From Phycisphaerales bacterium Planc_01 (GTDB lineage Bacteria > Planctomycetota > Phycisphaerae > Sedimentisphaerales > Anaerobacaceae): a DNA stretch of 51,182 nt. Position numbers and translations under genes: made by a program. Shown piece after piece: positions 8,677 to 15,885 of the stretch. The DNA lies in NCBI GenBank assembly GCA_001603075.1, contig LVBB01000146.1, positions 1 through 51,182 of the forward strand. Direction: 5' to 3'. The notes beneath the pieces are model-generated. The model was not told where the DNA came from and did no database searches. It saw nothing but the letters and a program-made list of their open reading frames with translations. Within the stretch, counting starts at the first letter, position 1, and each line of letters starts with the position of its first letter.

Positions 8677-8828
8677 TCAGCGCAGGCCCTCTTCATGCTG
8701 CTGGAAGTCGGCGGTGCTGAGATACCACTGCGCCAGCGTGGGCAATGGCAATAGCAGAACTGCACCACCGGATCGTCGAACTCGTACGCCGCCGCGCCAC
8801 ACAGACAGCTTCCCGCATGCGTTCCCAA
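8677..8828 (-). pseudogene. GFA-family (formaldehyde-activating-enzyme-like) remnant with internal deletion
   Basis: From TTG 8828 the frame reads GSCLCGAAAYEFDDPVVQF then CYCHC, a clear match to the first zinc site of the GFA/DUF636 family. After CYCHC the frame loses resemblance. The alternative frame then gives AQWYLSTADFQQHEEGLR and a stop at 8677, which resembles the C-terminal end of the same family. The middle 80 or so residues, including the CPxCG zinc site, are absent. I read this as a deletion plus frameshift. An intact relative lies at 10800-11216. The first six codons and ribosome binding site are shared with the next gene upstream. Confidence 0.6.
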
Positions 8829-8863
8829 TGTGCTTGCTCCTTCTGACTGTTCCAGATAAGGTA
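8809..8863 (-). repeat. Duplicated translation-start region, copy 2
   Basis: About 55 bases covering the ribosome binding site (GAAGGAG), the TTG start and codons for MGTHAG are nearly the same as at 9367-9427. Identity is highest over the first 20 bases (CCCGCATGCGTTCCCAA on the plus strand) and falls to about 70 percent upstream. Two unrelated coding sequences therefore carry the same initiation segment. Confidence 0.6.
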
Positions 8864-8872
8864 CCCGCCGCT

Positions 8873-9388
8873 CTAATTCTCACCCTTGCCTATCAGTCGA
8901 TCAACATACTTGACGTACTCCGGGTGTATGTCCTGTCTGTATTGCTCGTCAAAGAACCACAACCCCGGGACAAGCTCTACGTCCCCACGACTGTCGCGGA
9001 AGAACCTGTCGTTCTCGGGATATGCTATGACTCCCAGGCTCGGAGTCGGATGTAGTACCACCCATACGCTCCCATTATCCTCTACCCGGATGAAGAGTGG
9101 ATCAACATCGAGAATTACCTTTGGAAAGCTTGCCGCCTCTGCCGAAGGATGGCGACGGACAGAATACGCCATAGGCTTGAGACCGCCGGCCGCAGCGCGT
9201 GCTGACAACTGCCGGCACGCACGTAACAGGGCATGATGATCTGTCTCACATAGCAGGTTCACCAGCCGGCGGTCGAACTTCTGGCGTTCCCTGATCACAT
9301 AGATGACCGGCACAGCGATGAGAATTCCAGAGGCAACGAGCACAACTCCGACGAGGCGAACACGGCGCTTTCCCGCATGCGTTCCCAA
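8873..9388 (-). CDS. Small membrane-anchored protein of unknown function
   Basis: A 171-residue protein not matched to any family I recognise. It starts at TTG 9388 with a strong AAGGAGG 9 bases upstream; no ATG in this frame gives a better choice. After a basic start (GKRRVRLVG) comes one membrane segment (VVLVASGILIAVPVIYVI, about 12-31). The rest is soluble, with proline- and aromatic-rich text such as VWVVLHPTPSLGVIAYPENDRFF and LVPGLWFFDEQ. The topology suggests a bitopic protein with a periplasmic domain. It sits between the sialidase-fold gene and the GFA remnant on the same strand. Confidence 0.65.
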   Translation of the reverse strand: MGTHAGKRRVRLVGVVLVASGILIAVPVIYVIRERQKFDRRLVNLLCETDHHALLRACRQLSARAAAGGLKPMAYSVRRHPSAEAASFPKVILDVDPLFIRVEDNGSVWVVLHPTPSLGVIAYPENDRFFRDSRGDVELVPGLWFFDEQYRQDIHPEYVKYVDRLIGKGEN

Positions 9389-9427
9389 CGTATGTGTCCT
9401 CCTTTTGGCCGTTCCGGAAGATGTGCC
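9367..9427 (-). repeat. Duplicated translation-start region, copy 1
   Basis: Partner of 8809-8863. It includes AAAAGGAGGA, a spacer, TTG and the codons for MGTHAG in front of the small membrane protein gene. The two copies are about 560 bases apart in direct orientation, so recombination between them could have removed or swapped the coding sequence between. Confidence 0.6.
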
Positions 9428-9453
9428 GGATGCCTTCGATTCCTCCCCGGTGG

Positions 9454-10521
9454 TCAGTCCACGATCTCCAGATCCGCCAGGTAGATGGCGGTGATGGGTT
9501 TGCCGGTCGCGTCTTTCTCGTGCGATGAGTACCACGACACCAGCGCGCGGCCCGGGCCGGTCTCGACCAAGCCGGGGTAGGAGTTGTCGCCGGCGCTGGG
9601 AAGCTCGGCGAATTCGTGCAACTGATCGTTCACGAGCCAGCACAGCGAGGTGACAGGTCCTTTGTCCCCGATGGTCTTGCGCCCGCCGACCACGTAGCGG
9701 CCGGCCCATCGCGTCAGCAGCGGGCCGCCGATGTAGCGGTCGAGTTCCTGGCGTTCCCACTGCGTGTAGGGCTTCTTAGACCTCAGAAGTTGGGCGTTGG
9801 CTCTGCCTCTTCGCCCGATGGCGATGATGCTGCCGTCGGCCTCGAACTGGAACGCGGTCTCGTCACCGTCGATTTCCTGAAACAGGGCGCGGGTCCTCCA
9901 GATCAGGCCGTCGTCGCTTTCGAGCATCGCCGATTCGACCATCGAACCTTCCCCTTTCGGCCCGACCGCGAAGTCCTTCTTTCGCCGGCCGCAGAGATAG
10001 GCCTTCCCATCGAAGGCATTGGCCCGCCAGATGTAGTGGCCGAACGTCCCTTCGAGCAGGACGGGACTGTGCCACTCGGCGCCGTCTTTGGACCATGCGG
10101 TATACCCCAGATGCTGGTTCAGGTCGTAGTCCTGCGGTTTCGGCGACGTCTGGCCGCAGTACCAGGTGCCGGTGTAGACGAACAGCGTGTCCTTGAAGAC
10201 CAGAAAATGCGGGTCGCGCGTGTCTCGCTTGTCAACGCTGAAACGGTGGACTTGTTCCCACTGCTTCGCGTCGGTGCTGGCGAGAATGATGATCGACGCC
10301 GTAGGATGCACCATGTGGCCGTCCGGGCAACTGCGGAACGTCAGGTAGAACCTGTCCCCAAAGCGAACGAGGTCCGTGAACGCGTTGTGCTCGCCGTTGT
10401 AAAACACGCGGCGAATGTTGGTGACTCTCACCTGGGGCGGTTGTCCGGCCGCCGCCGCCGCAGACGGCAGCAACGCCGCCATCGCCACGCCCAGCACGCT
10501 GATGAACGTCCTTCGTTTCAT
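9454..10521 (-). CDS. Exported sialidase-fold (beta-propeller) protein
   Basis: A 355-residue protein with a signal peptide (MKRRTFISVLGVAMAALLPSAAAAA). Repeating strand motifs fit a five- or six-bladed propeller of the sialidase/GH33-GH43 type: FTDLVRFGDRFYLTFRSC, ILASTDAKQWEQVHRF, YTAWSKDGAEWHSP, MLESDDGLIWRTRALF. The S/D-x-D-x-x-x-W pieces resemble Asp-boxes. Whether it is catalytic is unclear, as I do not see a confident complete sialidase triad. A start at ATG 10521 is supported by AGAGGAG about 10 bases upstream. It probably acts on glycans like its operon neighbours, but lies in its own unit. Confidence 0.7.
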   Translation of the reverse strand: MKRRTFISVLGVAMAALLPSAAAAAGQPPQVRVTNIRRVFYNGEHNAFTDLVRFGDRFYLTFRSCPDGHMVHPTASIIILASTDAKQWEQVHRFSVDKRDTRDPHFLVFKDTLFVYTGTWYCGQTSPKPQDYDLNQHLGYTAWSKDGAEWHSPVLLEGTFGHYIWRANAFDGKAYLCGRRKKDFAVGPKGEGSMVESAMLESDDGLIWRTRALFQEIDGDETAFQFEADGSIIAIGRRGRANAQLLRSKKPYTQWERQELDRYIGGPLLTRWAGRYVVGGRKTIGDKGPVTSLCWLVNDQLHEFAELPSAGDNSYPGLVETGPGRALVSWYSSHEKDATGKPITAIYLADLEIVD

Positions 10522-10710
10522 GGCCCGATCTCCTCTGCGACAATCCTGCTGTCGGCCCATCCGACCGAATTCCCGACAATTCCAATCCTCTCTCGCAAGT
10601 CGATCCGCGTGGTCTCCGGAAGTATATTATGGCCGCGACCCCGCCGCCGGGCAAAGGAAAGATGCGCCGTTCGTAGTGGCCCACCACGGCGAGCTACTGT
10701 CGGGCGCTTG

Positions 10711-10776
10711 TATACCCTCATGGGCACACCACAAACAGGGCGAGGCATGCCTCGCCCCTACAGGCACACTGCAGGC
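10711..10776. repeat. Dispersed palindromic intergenic element, copy A
   Basis: Contains a small hairpin region TATACCCTCATGGGCACAC, a link ACAAACAG, and then a perfect 20-bp palindrome at 10738-10757 (GGGCGAGGCATGCCTCGCCC) followed by CTAC. Copies with the same order of parts occur at 11373-11423 and, weaker, at 15022-15065. It lies between two minus-strand genes. Confidence 0.65.
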
Positions 10777-10799
10777 GAGCGCTATTGAGTCTCATCCGT

Positions 10800-11216
10800 T
10801 CAAGTCGGACGGCTTTCGGGGAAGGACGGCAGGCCCTGGTCGATGCAGGCCCACGGAACGGCCCGTTTCGTCCAGGTCTGGCAGGTCGGTTTGACGCGCT
10901 GGGGCTCATCGAGACTGCCCGCCTTGAGGAAGACCAGATCGGGACATTTCTCGGCTCGGGTGAACAGGGGCGAGCCGCACTCGGGACAGAACTGGCGCGT
11001 GATCTTCCGGCCGCTGTCGGCGATGGTGGTGTAGCCTTTGACCTGGCCCGAGAGGATGCGCAGGTCGGCCGCCCGGACGAGAACGCCCACGGTGTAGGGC
11101 CCTCCCGTCGCTCGCTTGCAGTCGTCGCAGTGACAGTAGCTGGCGTTGCCAGGGTCGCCCGTGCATTCATACCGCACTGCGCCGCACAAGCATCCGCCCC
11201 GCAGAATCGTTTCCAT
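10800..11216 (-). CDS. GFA-family zinc protein (DUF636/CENP-V-like)
   Basis: A 138-residue cytoplasmic protein with the full zinc pattern of the GFA family: GGCLCGAVRYE (first CxC), SYCHCDDCKRATGG (CxC and C), and QFCPECGSPLF (CPxCG). The fold was named after glutathione-dependent formaldehyde-activating enzyme, but most members have no shown activity, so the role is open. ATG 11216 has AAGGAG 5-6 bases upstream; the open frame beyond it is not used. It lies between two copies of the dispersed palindromic element and is unrelated in function to its neighbours as far as can be seen. It is the intact counterpart of the remnant at 8677-8828. Confidence 0.85.
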   Translation of the reverse strand: METILRGGCLCGAVRYECTGDPGNASYCHCDDCKRATGGPYTVGVLVRAADLRILSGQVKGYTTIADSGRKITRQFCPECGSPLFTRAEKCPDLVFLKAGSLDEPQRVKPTCQTWTKRAVPWACIDQGLPSFPESRPT

Positions 11217-11372
11217 ATACGCTCCTTGTCCCCAGCAGACGCCGATCAGCCCGCATTCTCGTTCCGGCCGCATGATAGCCTCCGGACCGCTGCCAGGCAA
11301 AGAAGAGAGCACGCCGTTTCGTTCGCCGGGGTCCCGACGTGCATCGGAATAAGACACTACTTGCGGAATATG

Positions 11373-11423
11373 TATGCCCTCTTGGGCACACTACAGGCGG
11401 GGCGAAGCATGCCTCGCCTCTAC
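11373..11423. repeat. Dispersed palindromic intergenic element, copy B
   Basis: Shares TATGCCCTCTTGGGCACAC, a CTACAGGCG link, and GGCGAAGCATGCCTCGCC (palindrome with one mismatch) then TCTAC with copy A at 10711. It lies in the gap downstream of the sigma-factor operon and upstream of the GFA-family gene. Confidence 0.65.
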
Positions 11424-11779
11424 GATCGAACGCCGGGCAGTTCCGCGATGCGGAGTTCGAGGCGCTTGACTTCGCGCTTGATGCTGTTTCGTGCGATCAT
11501 CTGCCAGGCGAAGACCTTCATCAACCCGACGAAATGCACCAGGCAGATGAAGAGGGCCGCGTACATGATCTGGTCTTTGGTCTGGTCGGCGGCGAAGAAC
11601 CTGACCGCGCTGTAGGCGGCGCCGGCGACGAAGACAATCCCCCAGAACCAGACGAGGATTGCGGTCGAGAGCATCTTGCGGCTGTAGAAATCGGCCAGCA
11701 TCGTGCGCAGCGTGTCTTCTTTCGAGTCCTCGTATTCCTGCGGTCCATCGATGATCTTTCTGATCTGTTCGTCGTTCAT
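11420..11779 (-). CDS. Two-helix membrane protein paired with ECF sigma factor (DUF6768-like)
   Basis: A 119-residue protein starting MNDEQIRKIIDG, with an acidic soluble N-terminus, two membrane segments (about 38-58, STAILVWFWGIVFVAGAAYS; and 71-92, IMYAALFICLVHFVGLMKVF), and a basic coiled C-terminal helix (SIKREVKRLELRIAEL). It resembles a small planctomycete family that I recall as DUF6768; I hold that name loosely. The gene begins 18 bases after the ECF sigma factor and is surely co-transcribed, so it may act as its membrane tether or anti-sigma factor. No zinc-binding anti-sigma motif is present. Confidence 0.7.
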   Translation of the reverse strand: MNDEQIRKIIDGPQEYEDSKEDTLRTMLADFYSRKMLSTAILVWFWGIVFVAGAAYSAVRFFAADQTKDQIMYAALFICLVHFVGLMKVFAWQMIARNSIKREVKRLELRIAELPGVRS

Positions 11780-11797
11780 GGTGGCTCTCCTTGCAGG

Positions 11798-12334
11798 CTA
11801 TCCTGCGGATTGTTGCCAGATTTCCTTGAACTCATTTCTGGCGTGAAACAGTCGCGACTTGACCGTCCCGGCCGGAACATCCAGCACGCGGGCGACCTCC
11901 GACAGGCCGAGACCTTCGAGGTAGTACAGAGTCAGCACGACCCGGCTGCGGACCGGCAACTGCCGCAGGATGCTCTGCAGATCGGCTGAGACATCCACGT
12001 CCAACGTGTCGTCCGACGCCGGATCGGAGGCAACGACCGGCGTTCGAGCCTCGGCCACAGACCGAATCCAGTCGTTGGCTTTGTTCGTCACGATACGATA
12101 GAGCCAGGGTCGCAGCCGGGCCGGGTCGTTCAGCCGGCGAAGGCCGCGCACCACGCCCAGCCAGCTTTCCTGCGTAACGTCCCAGGCGGCCTCGGAACTG
12201 CCCGTCAGACGACGGGAATACTGCCAGAGCCTCTTCTGCCAGCGAGAAACCAGGGCCTCCATAGCCCTGACGTTGCCGCTTTGCGCCTCCATCACCAGCA
12301 GTTCGTCAACAAGTTGTCCGGCCGCATCATCCAT
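11798..12334 (-). CDS. RNA polymerase ECF sigma factor
   Basis: A 178-residue protein with sigma region 2 (MEALVSRWQKRLWQYSRRL then DVTQESWLGVVRGLRRL, ending RPWLYRIVTNKANDWIRS) and region 4 (LPVRSRVVLTLYYLEGLGL, then SEVARVLDVPAGTVKSRLFHAR, a helix-turn-helix). It would direct RNA polymerase to its own set of promoters. It heads a two-gene operon with the small membrane protein. The start at ATG 12334 is the only ATG in the right place; the ribosome binding site is weak. The tRNA-Ser gene lies divergently upstream. Confidence 0.92.
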   Translation of the reverse strand: MDDAAGQLVDELLVMEAQSGNVRAMEALVSRWQKRLWQYSRRLTGSSEAAWDVTQESWLGVVRGLRRLNDPARLRPWLYRIVTNKANDWIRSVAEARTPVVASDPASDDTLDVDVSADLQSILRQLPVRSRVVLTLYYLEGLGLSEVARVLDVPAGTVKSRLFHARNEFKEIWQQSAG

Positions 12335-12453
12335 ATCTACAGATTCAGTCCCCCCAGCGAACGGTTCGGTTCACCATTGTGCGAGGATTGCCCGGAAAAG
12401 TCCACTGCCGGCCCCCAATCGCGGGGATCAGGGCGGGTTTTTGGCATTTGGGC

Positions 12454-12481
12454 TTGTCTTCGAGCCGGATTTGCGTAGAAT
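12454..12481 (+). promoter_or_regulatory. Promoter of the tRNA-Ser gene
   Basis: A -35 box TTGTCT (12454-12459) and a -10 box TAGAAT (12476-12481) are separated by 16 bases. The tRNA begins 16 bases after the -10 box, which fits a short leader. Assigned by eye against the sigma-70 consensus. Confidence 0.6.
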
Positions 12482-12496
12482 CAGACTGCTGCTGCC

Positions 12497-12584
12497 GGAG
12501 AGGTGTCGGAGTGGCTGATCGAGCAGCCTTGGAAAGGCTGTGTAGGGCTTGTCCCTACCGCGGGTTCGAATCCCGCCCTCTCCG
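12497..12584 (+). tRNA. tRNA-Ser (anticodon GGA)
   Basis: 88 bases that fold as a class II tRNA. The acceptor arms are GGAGAGG and CCTCTCC with discriminator G. The anticodon stem CAGCC/GGCTG holds loop TTGGAAA, giving anticodon GGA (reads UCC and UCU). A long variable arm (TAGGGCTTGTCCCTA) is diagnostic of serine, and the T arm reads GCGGGTTCGAATCCCGC. The CCA end is not encoded. Confidence 0.97.
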
Positions 12585-12676
12585 TTCGTTTTTGGCCTTC
12601 GGGGCGCTGTTCAACAGCGAATGTGAGCGATGCGTAGGACAAGCTTGCTGTGCGCCCGCGCTAAGGAGAGTAGGAC

Positions 12677-14446
12677 GTGACAGAAGCTCGCAGTGGTGGG
12701 GGAAAAGTCATCCGCCGGGGACCGTATCCCGAACTGACGTGGACCGCCATCCTCGTCGGCTACGGGCTGGGCTTTCTGATCACCATCAGCATGGGCTACG
12801 CCTGTCTGATCCTGGGCTTCTCTCACGAGGGCTCCGAACTGGCGGCCATCCTGGGCTTCGGCGTGCTGCGCGGCATCCTGCGACGCAACAGCATCATCGA
12901 AAACAACATCAGCCAGACGGTGGCCAGCAGCGTCAACGGCGCCTCGGCGGGCATCATGTTCTCCGTGCCGGCCCTGTTCATCCTGGGCCGCACCGACTTC
13001 AATCCCTATCTGATGGTCTTCGGCGCCATCGCCGGCGGCATCCTCGGCATCGCCTTCATCATCCCGCTTCGCAAGCAGATGATCGACTTCGAACGGCTCA
13101 CCTATCCGGGCGGTGTAGCCGTCGCGACCGTGCTCAAGAGCCCCGGCGCCGGTGTCCACAAGGCGATCCTGCTGGTGATCGGCGCGGCGCTGAGCGCGAC
13201 CATCGCCGTCGTCAGCCATGCAACGGGCTTCGAGAACTGGGCGCTGGGCGCCTACATCGGCATGCCGGACTACATGAACGGTGTCTGGTTCGTCTCGCTG
13301 CTGACGATCGGCATCGGATTCATCGCGGGCAAGGGGGGCCTGTGCTTCGTGATCGGCGGGTACGCCTGCTACTGGGTGCTGGCGCCGATCCTGGCGAAGA
13401 TGGGCCTGCTGCCGACGCCGGAGCAGTTGCAGGTGATGGCCGAGCAGATGGGACAGAAGAGTCTCACGATGCCCGCATACCTGAACAAGCTGCTGTTTCG
13501 ACCGGTCGGCATCGGGATGCTCGTCGGCGGCGCGCTGGCCGGGATCGCCCTGGCCCTGCCGCTGATCGTCAGCGCCGTCCGCAGTATGCAATCGGCCGCC
13601 AGGACCGGGGCCTCATTGTCGAAGGACGAGATGCCGATCAAGCTGCTCTATGTGGGCGTCGTCGGCGCCGTGATCGTCCTGGGCGTCGTCGCGGTCCTGT
13701 CCGTTGAGGAGATGGGCCTGGCGCGCGGGGTGCTTATGGCGGTGCTGGGCACGATCTGGATCTGGATGGCGGGGGTAATCCTGTCGGAGTGTATCGGACG
13801 GACCAACTGGTCGCCCATGAGCGGCATGACTCTGATCGCCGTAACGATCCTGATCGTCATCACCAAAGGCCTCGGCGACCGGGCCGCGATGATCTCCTCG
13901 GTGATGGTCGGCGCCGCCACGTGCATGGCGATGTCCCAGGCAACCGACCTGATGCTCGATCTGAAGACGGGCTATCTCGTCGGCGCGATCCCCAAACGGC
14001 AGCAGTACGGCCAGTTCCTCGCGACCTGGATCGGACCGATTTTGATGATCGGCCTGCTGTTCGTCCTGCACAAGGCCTATGGGCTGGGCAGCGAGCGGCT
14101 CCCGGCCCCGCAGGGGACCGTGCTGGCCAGCATGATGCGGGGCATCCTCGAAGGCGACGTGCCCGTGCACAAGTACCTGGCCGGCGCGGGCCTGGGGGCG
14201 CTGCTGAGCACCACCGGGATTGGCGGGCTCGGCATCCAGGTGGGCCTCGGGTTCTATCTGCCGTTCAGCATCGTGCTGACCTACACCATCGGCACAGTCC
14301 TGCGGATCGTCAGCGACAGAATCAAGGGCCGCCACTACAGTGAGCAGGTCGGCATCCCCATCGCCGCCGGGCTGGTCATCGGCGAAGGGATCGTCGGCGT
14401 CGGTTTCGCCGTCTATTCGGTCATCATCGGAATGAAGGGGGGATAG
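12677..14446 (+). CDS. OPT-family oligopeptide (or metal-chelate) transporter
   Basis: A 589-residue, highly hydrophobic protein with about 14-16 membrane segments. The N-terminal text ELTWTAILVGYGLGFL and repeats such as LGFGVLRGIL, then NNISQTVASSVNGASAG are typical of the OPT family. So are the LTYPGGVAVATVLKS and ATDLMLDLKTGYLVGAIPKRQQ segments. OPT proteins import small peptides or metal-siderophore complexes. The start is GTG 12677 with AAGGAG 8 bases upstream. The stop at 14446 is followed closely by the small membrane protein gene, so the two are probably one operon. Substrate cannot be told. Confidence 0.9.
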   Translation: MTEARSGGGKVIRRGPYPELTWTAILVGYGLGFLITISMGYACLILGFSHEGSELAAILGFGVLRGILRRNSIIENNISQTVASSVNGASAGIMFSVPALFILGRTDFNPYLMVFGAIAGGILGIAFIIPLRKQMIDFERLTYPGGVAVATVLKSPGAGVHKAILLVIGAALSATIAVVSHATGFENWALGAYIGMPDYMNGVWFVSLLTIGIGFIAGKGGLCFVIGGYACYWVLAPILAKMGLLPTPEQLQVMAEQMGQKSLTMPAYLNKLLFRPVGIGMLVGGALAGIALALPLIVSAVRSMQSAARTGASLSKDEMPIKLLYVGVVGAVIVLGVVAVLSVEEMGLARGVLMAVLGTIWIWMAGVILSECIGRTNWSPMSGMTLIAVTILIVITKGLGDRAAMISSVMVGAATCMAMSQATDLMLDLKTGYLVGAIPKRQQYGQFLATWIGPILMIGLLFVLHKAYGLGSERLPAPQGTVLASMMRGILEGDVPVHKYLAGAGLGALLSTTGIGGLGIQVGLGFYLPFSIVLTYTIGTVLRIVSDRIKGRHYSEQVGIPIAAGLVIGEGIVGVGFAVYSVIIGMKGG

Positions 14447-14471
14447 ACTTCTGAGACTGCTTGGATTCCTG

Positions 14472-14999
14472 ATGGTAACGATCGGTTTCATCATCGCGTC
14501 ATTGGCCGCCGTGGTCGATGAGGACATGGTGAAGTGGCTGTGGTATGTGCCGGCGCTGGCGCTGGGCATTGCGGGTGTCGTGGTGATCCGGACCCACGTG
14601 GCCCGCCGGACCAAGGCCGACCACCACGTCGCCGCCAATATCGAAACCATCGAGGCCAGCCTGGGCCGGATCGCGGCCAATATCGACAAACTCAACGCCG
14701 ACAAGCACGCGGTCGACACCTACGACGTGCGGCATCAGATCGACGAGTTGTTCGCCGACGACCTTGAGACGTTTGTTGATGCCCGGCAGAGCATCGCCCA
14801 TCGACATGGACTGGCCGCCTACGGCGAGGTGATGACCAGCTTCGCCGCCGGCGAACGCTACCTCAACCGCGTTTGGTCCGCCTCCGCCGACGGCTATATC
14901 GACGAGGTCCATGCCTATCTCGAAAAGGCCAAGGACCAGTTCGCCGAAACCTTCACCCTCCTCCGCCGCCTGCAAACCCCCTCCGACGTTCATTCGTAG
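14472..14999 (+). CDS. Small membrane protein with coiled-coil, partner of the OPT transporter
   Basis: A 175-residue protein with two hydrophobic segments at the N-terminus (MVTIGFIIASLAAVV and WLWYVPALALGIAGVVVI) followed by a soluble helical region (ETIEASLGRIAANIDKLNADKHAV, then more helices). I recognise no family. ATG 14472 has no ribosome binding site. The frame is open back to the upstream stop, and a CTG at 14451 preceded by GGGGGG 8-9 bases upstream would add LRLLGFL; that rarer start is possible. The closeness to the OPT gene suggests a shared function, perhaps as an accessory subunit. Confidence 0.7.
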   Translation: MVTIGFIIASLAAVVDEDMVKWLWYVPALALGIAGVVVIRTHVARRTKADHHVAANIETIEASLGRIAANIDKLNADKHAVDTYDVRHQIDELFADDLETFVDARQSIAHRHGLAAYGEVMTSFAAGERYLNRVWSASADGYIDEVHAYLEKAKDQFAETFTLLRRLQTPSDVHS

Positions 15000-15021
15000 T
15001 GGCGTCGTGAGACGCTACTCC

Positions 15022-15065
15022 TATATGCCTTACGGGCACGCTACGAACAGAGCATCGCCCTTGCG
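15022..15065. repeat. Dispersed palindromic intergenic element, copy C (degenerate)
   Basis: Reads TATATGCCTTACGGGCACGC, TACGAACAG, then AGCATCGCCCTTGCG. It shares the order of parts with copies A and B but the second palindrome is eroded. Immediately upstream, 14998-15028 can form a hairpin (AGTGGCGTC GTGA GACGCTACT), and a TCGTAGTGGC start is shared with the region before copy A (10671). Confidence 0.5.
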
Positions 15066-15128
15066 TGGCTCCCGGCAGGGCAGTACCATTGCAGGAAGAG
15101 AGTCGTTCACTGTAATGGGAGATCACTG

Positions 15129-15457
15129 ATGGTCGCAACGCGACAACAGGCGATGGGAGTTGCGGTCAGGGCCCGCAGGGCTTGGAACAACTGTACGGCC
15201 CCCGCCTTCGTGGGGTGTATCTCTATGGCTCGGCCGCACGCGATGAGTTGACATCCGACAGCGACATCGATATCGCGGTGATTCTCGATGAGATCCCCAA
15301 CCGCTCCGCCGAGCACAAACGCACCAGCCGGCTCGGCGCCGACCTGAGCCTTGAATTCGGCACGGTCGTCCTCTTCTTCTTTGCCGAAGAAAAGGACTTC
15401 GCCGCCGGACGTTTCGCCATCCACAGAGCTATCCGAGACGAGGGCATCGCCGCGTGA
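15129..15457 (+). pseudogene. MNT-type nucleotidyltransferase, frameshifted
   Basis: The core is a minimal nucleotidyltransferase: LEQLYGPRLRGVYLYGS, ARDELTSDSDIDIAVIL (the GSxARxx...SDxD metal site), about 91 codons from TTG 15182. That frame has no ribosome binding site and no normal start. ATG 15129 has GGGAG at 15118-15122 and reads MVATRQQAMGVAVRARRA, which looks like the missing N-terminal helix in another frame. Joining the two needs a one-base shift near 15178-15184. In the family, such enzymes act as antitoxins that modify their HEPN partners. The stop overlaps the next gene by GTGA. I call it broken unless sequencing error explains it. Confidence 0.65.
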
Positions 15458-15786
15458 CCGAGGAAGTCCGGATTCTCCTCAACCAAGACCGTTTTGCCGC
15501 TGTGGTCACATGAACCTATGATGCAATGTTCCACGCCGCAACCGCCGCACTGCTCCTCCACGACATTCGGCGCAGTTCTCATCATGGTCTGCTGTCAGCC
15601 CTCGCGGAGCACTTCGTCAAAACCAAGCGAGTCACCCCTGAGTTCTTCGAGCATTTCCGTGAGGCGTTCGAACGTCGTCAGCAGACTGACTATGAACCTC
15701 TTATGAACACCGATCGGCGGACCGCCCGGGAGTCCCTTGATCGGGCCATCAACTCTGTCGACGCCTGTCGGAGGCTCATAGGCTGA
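15454..15786 (+). pseudogene. HEPN-domain protein with in-frame stop
   Basis: GTG 15454 overlaps the nucleotidyltransferase stop (GTGA) and reads TEEVRILLNQDRFAAVVT, then TGA at 15511. The same frame continues TYDAMFHAATAALLLHD, then RRSSHHGLLSALAEHFVKT and FREAFERRQQTDYE. These match the second helix and later parts of HEPN proteins that pair with MNT nucleotidyltransferases. The usual residues between the first helix and the AYYAMFHAA motif are partly missing, so there seems to be both an internal deletion and a nonsense codon. HEPN proteins of this pair are RNase toxins; here the RxxxxH active site is not clearly intact. With its partner it is a decayed toxin-antitoxin unit. Confidence 0.65.
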
Positions 15787-15885
15787 CTCCGGGCTTCCGT
15801 CCTGGTCGTCTTCCTCATCCAGAAACGAGAGCATCATCGAGGGGGCGGACGCGGGCGTTGGGGTCGACGTATTTGGCTTCGCAGG

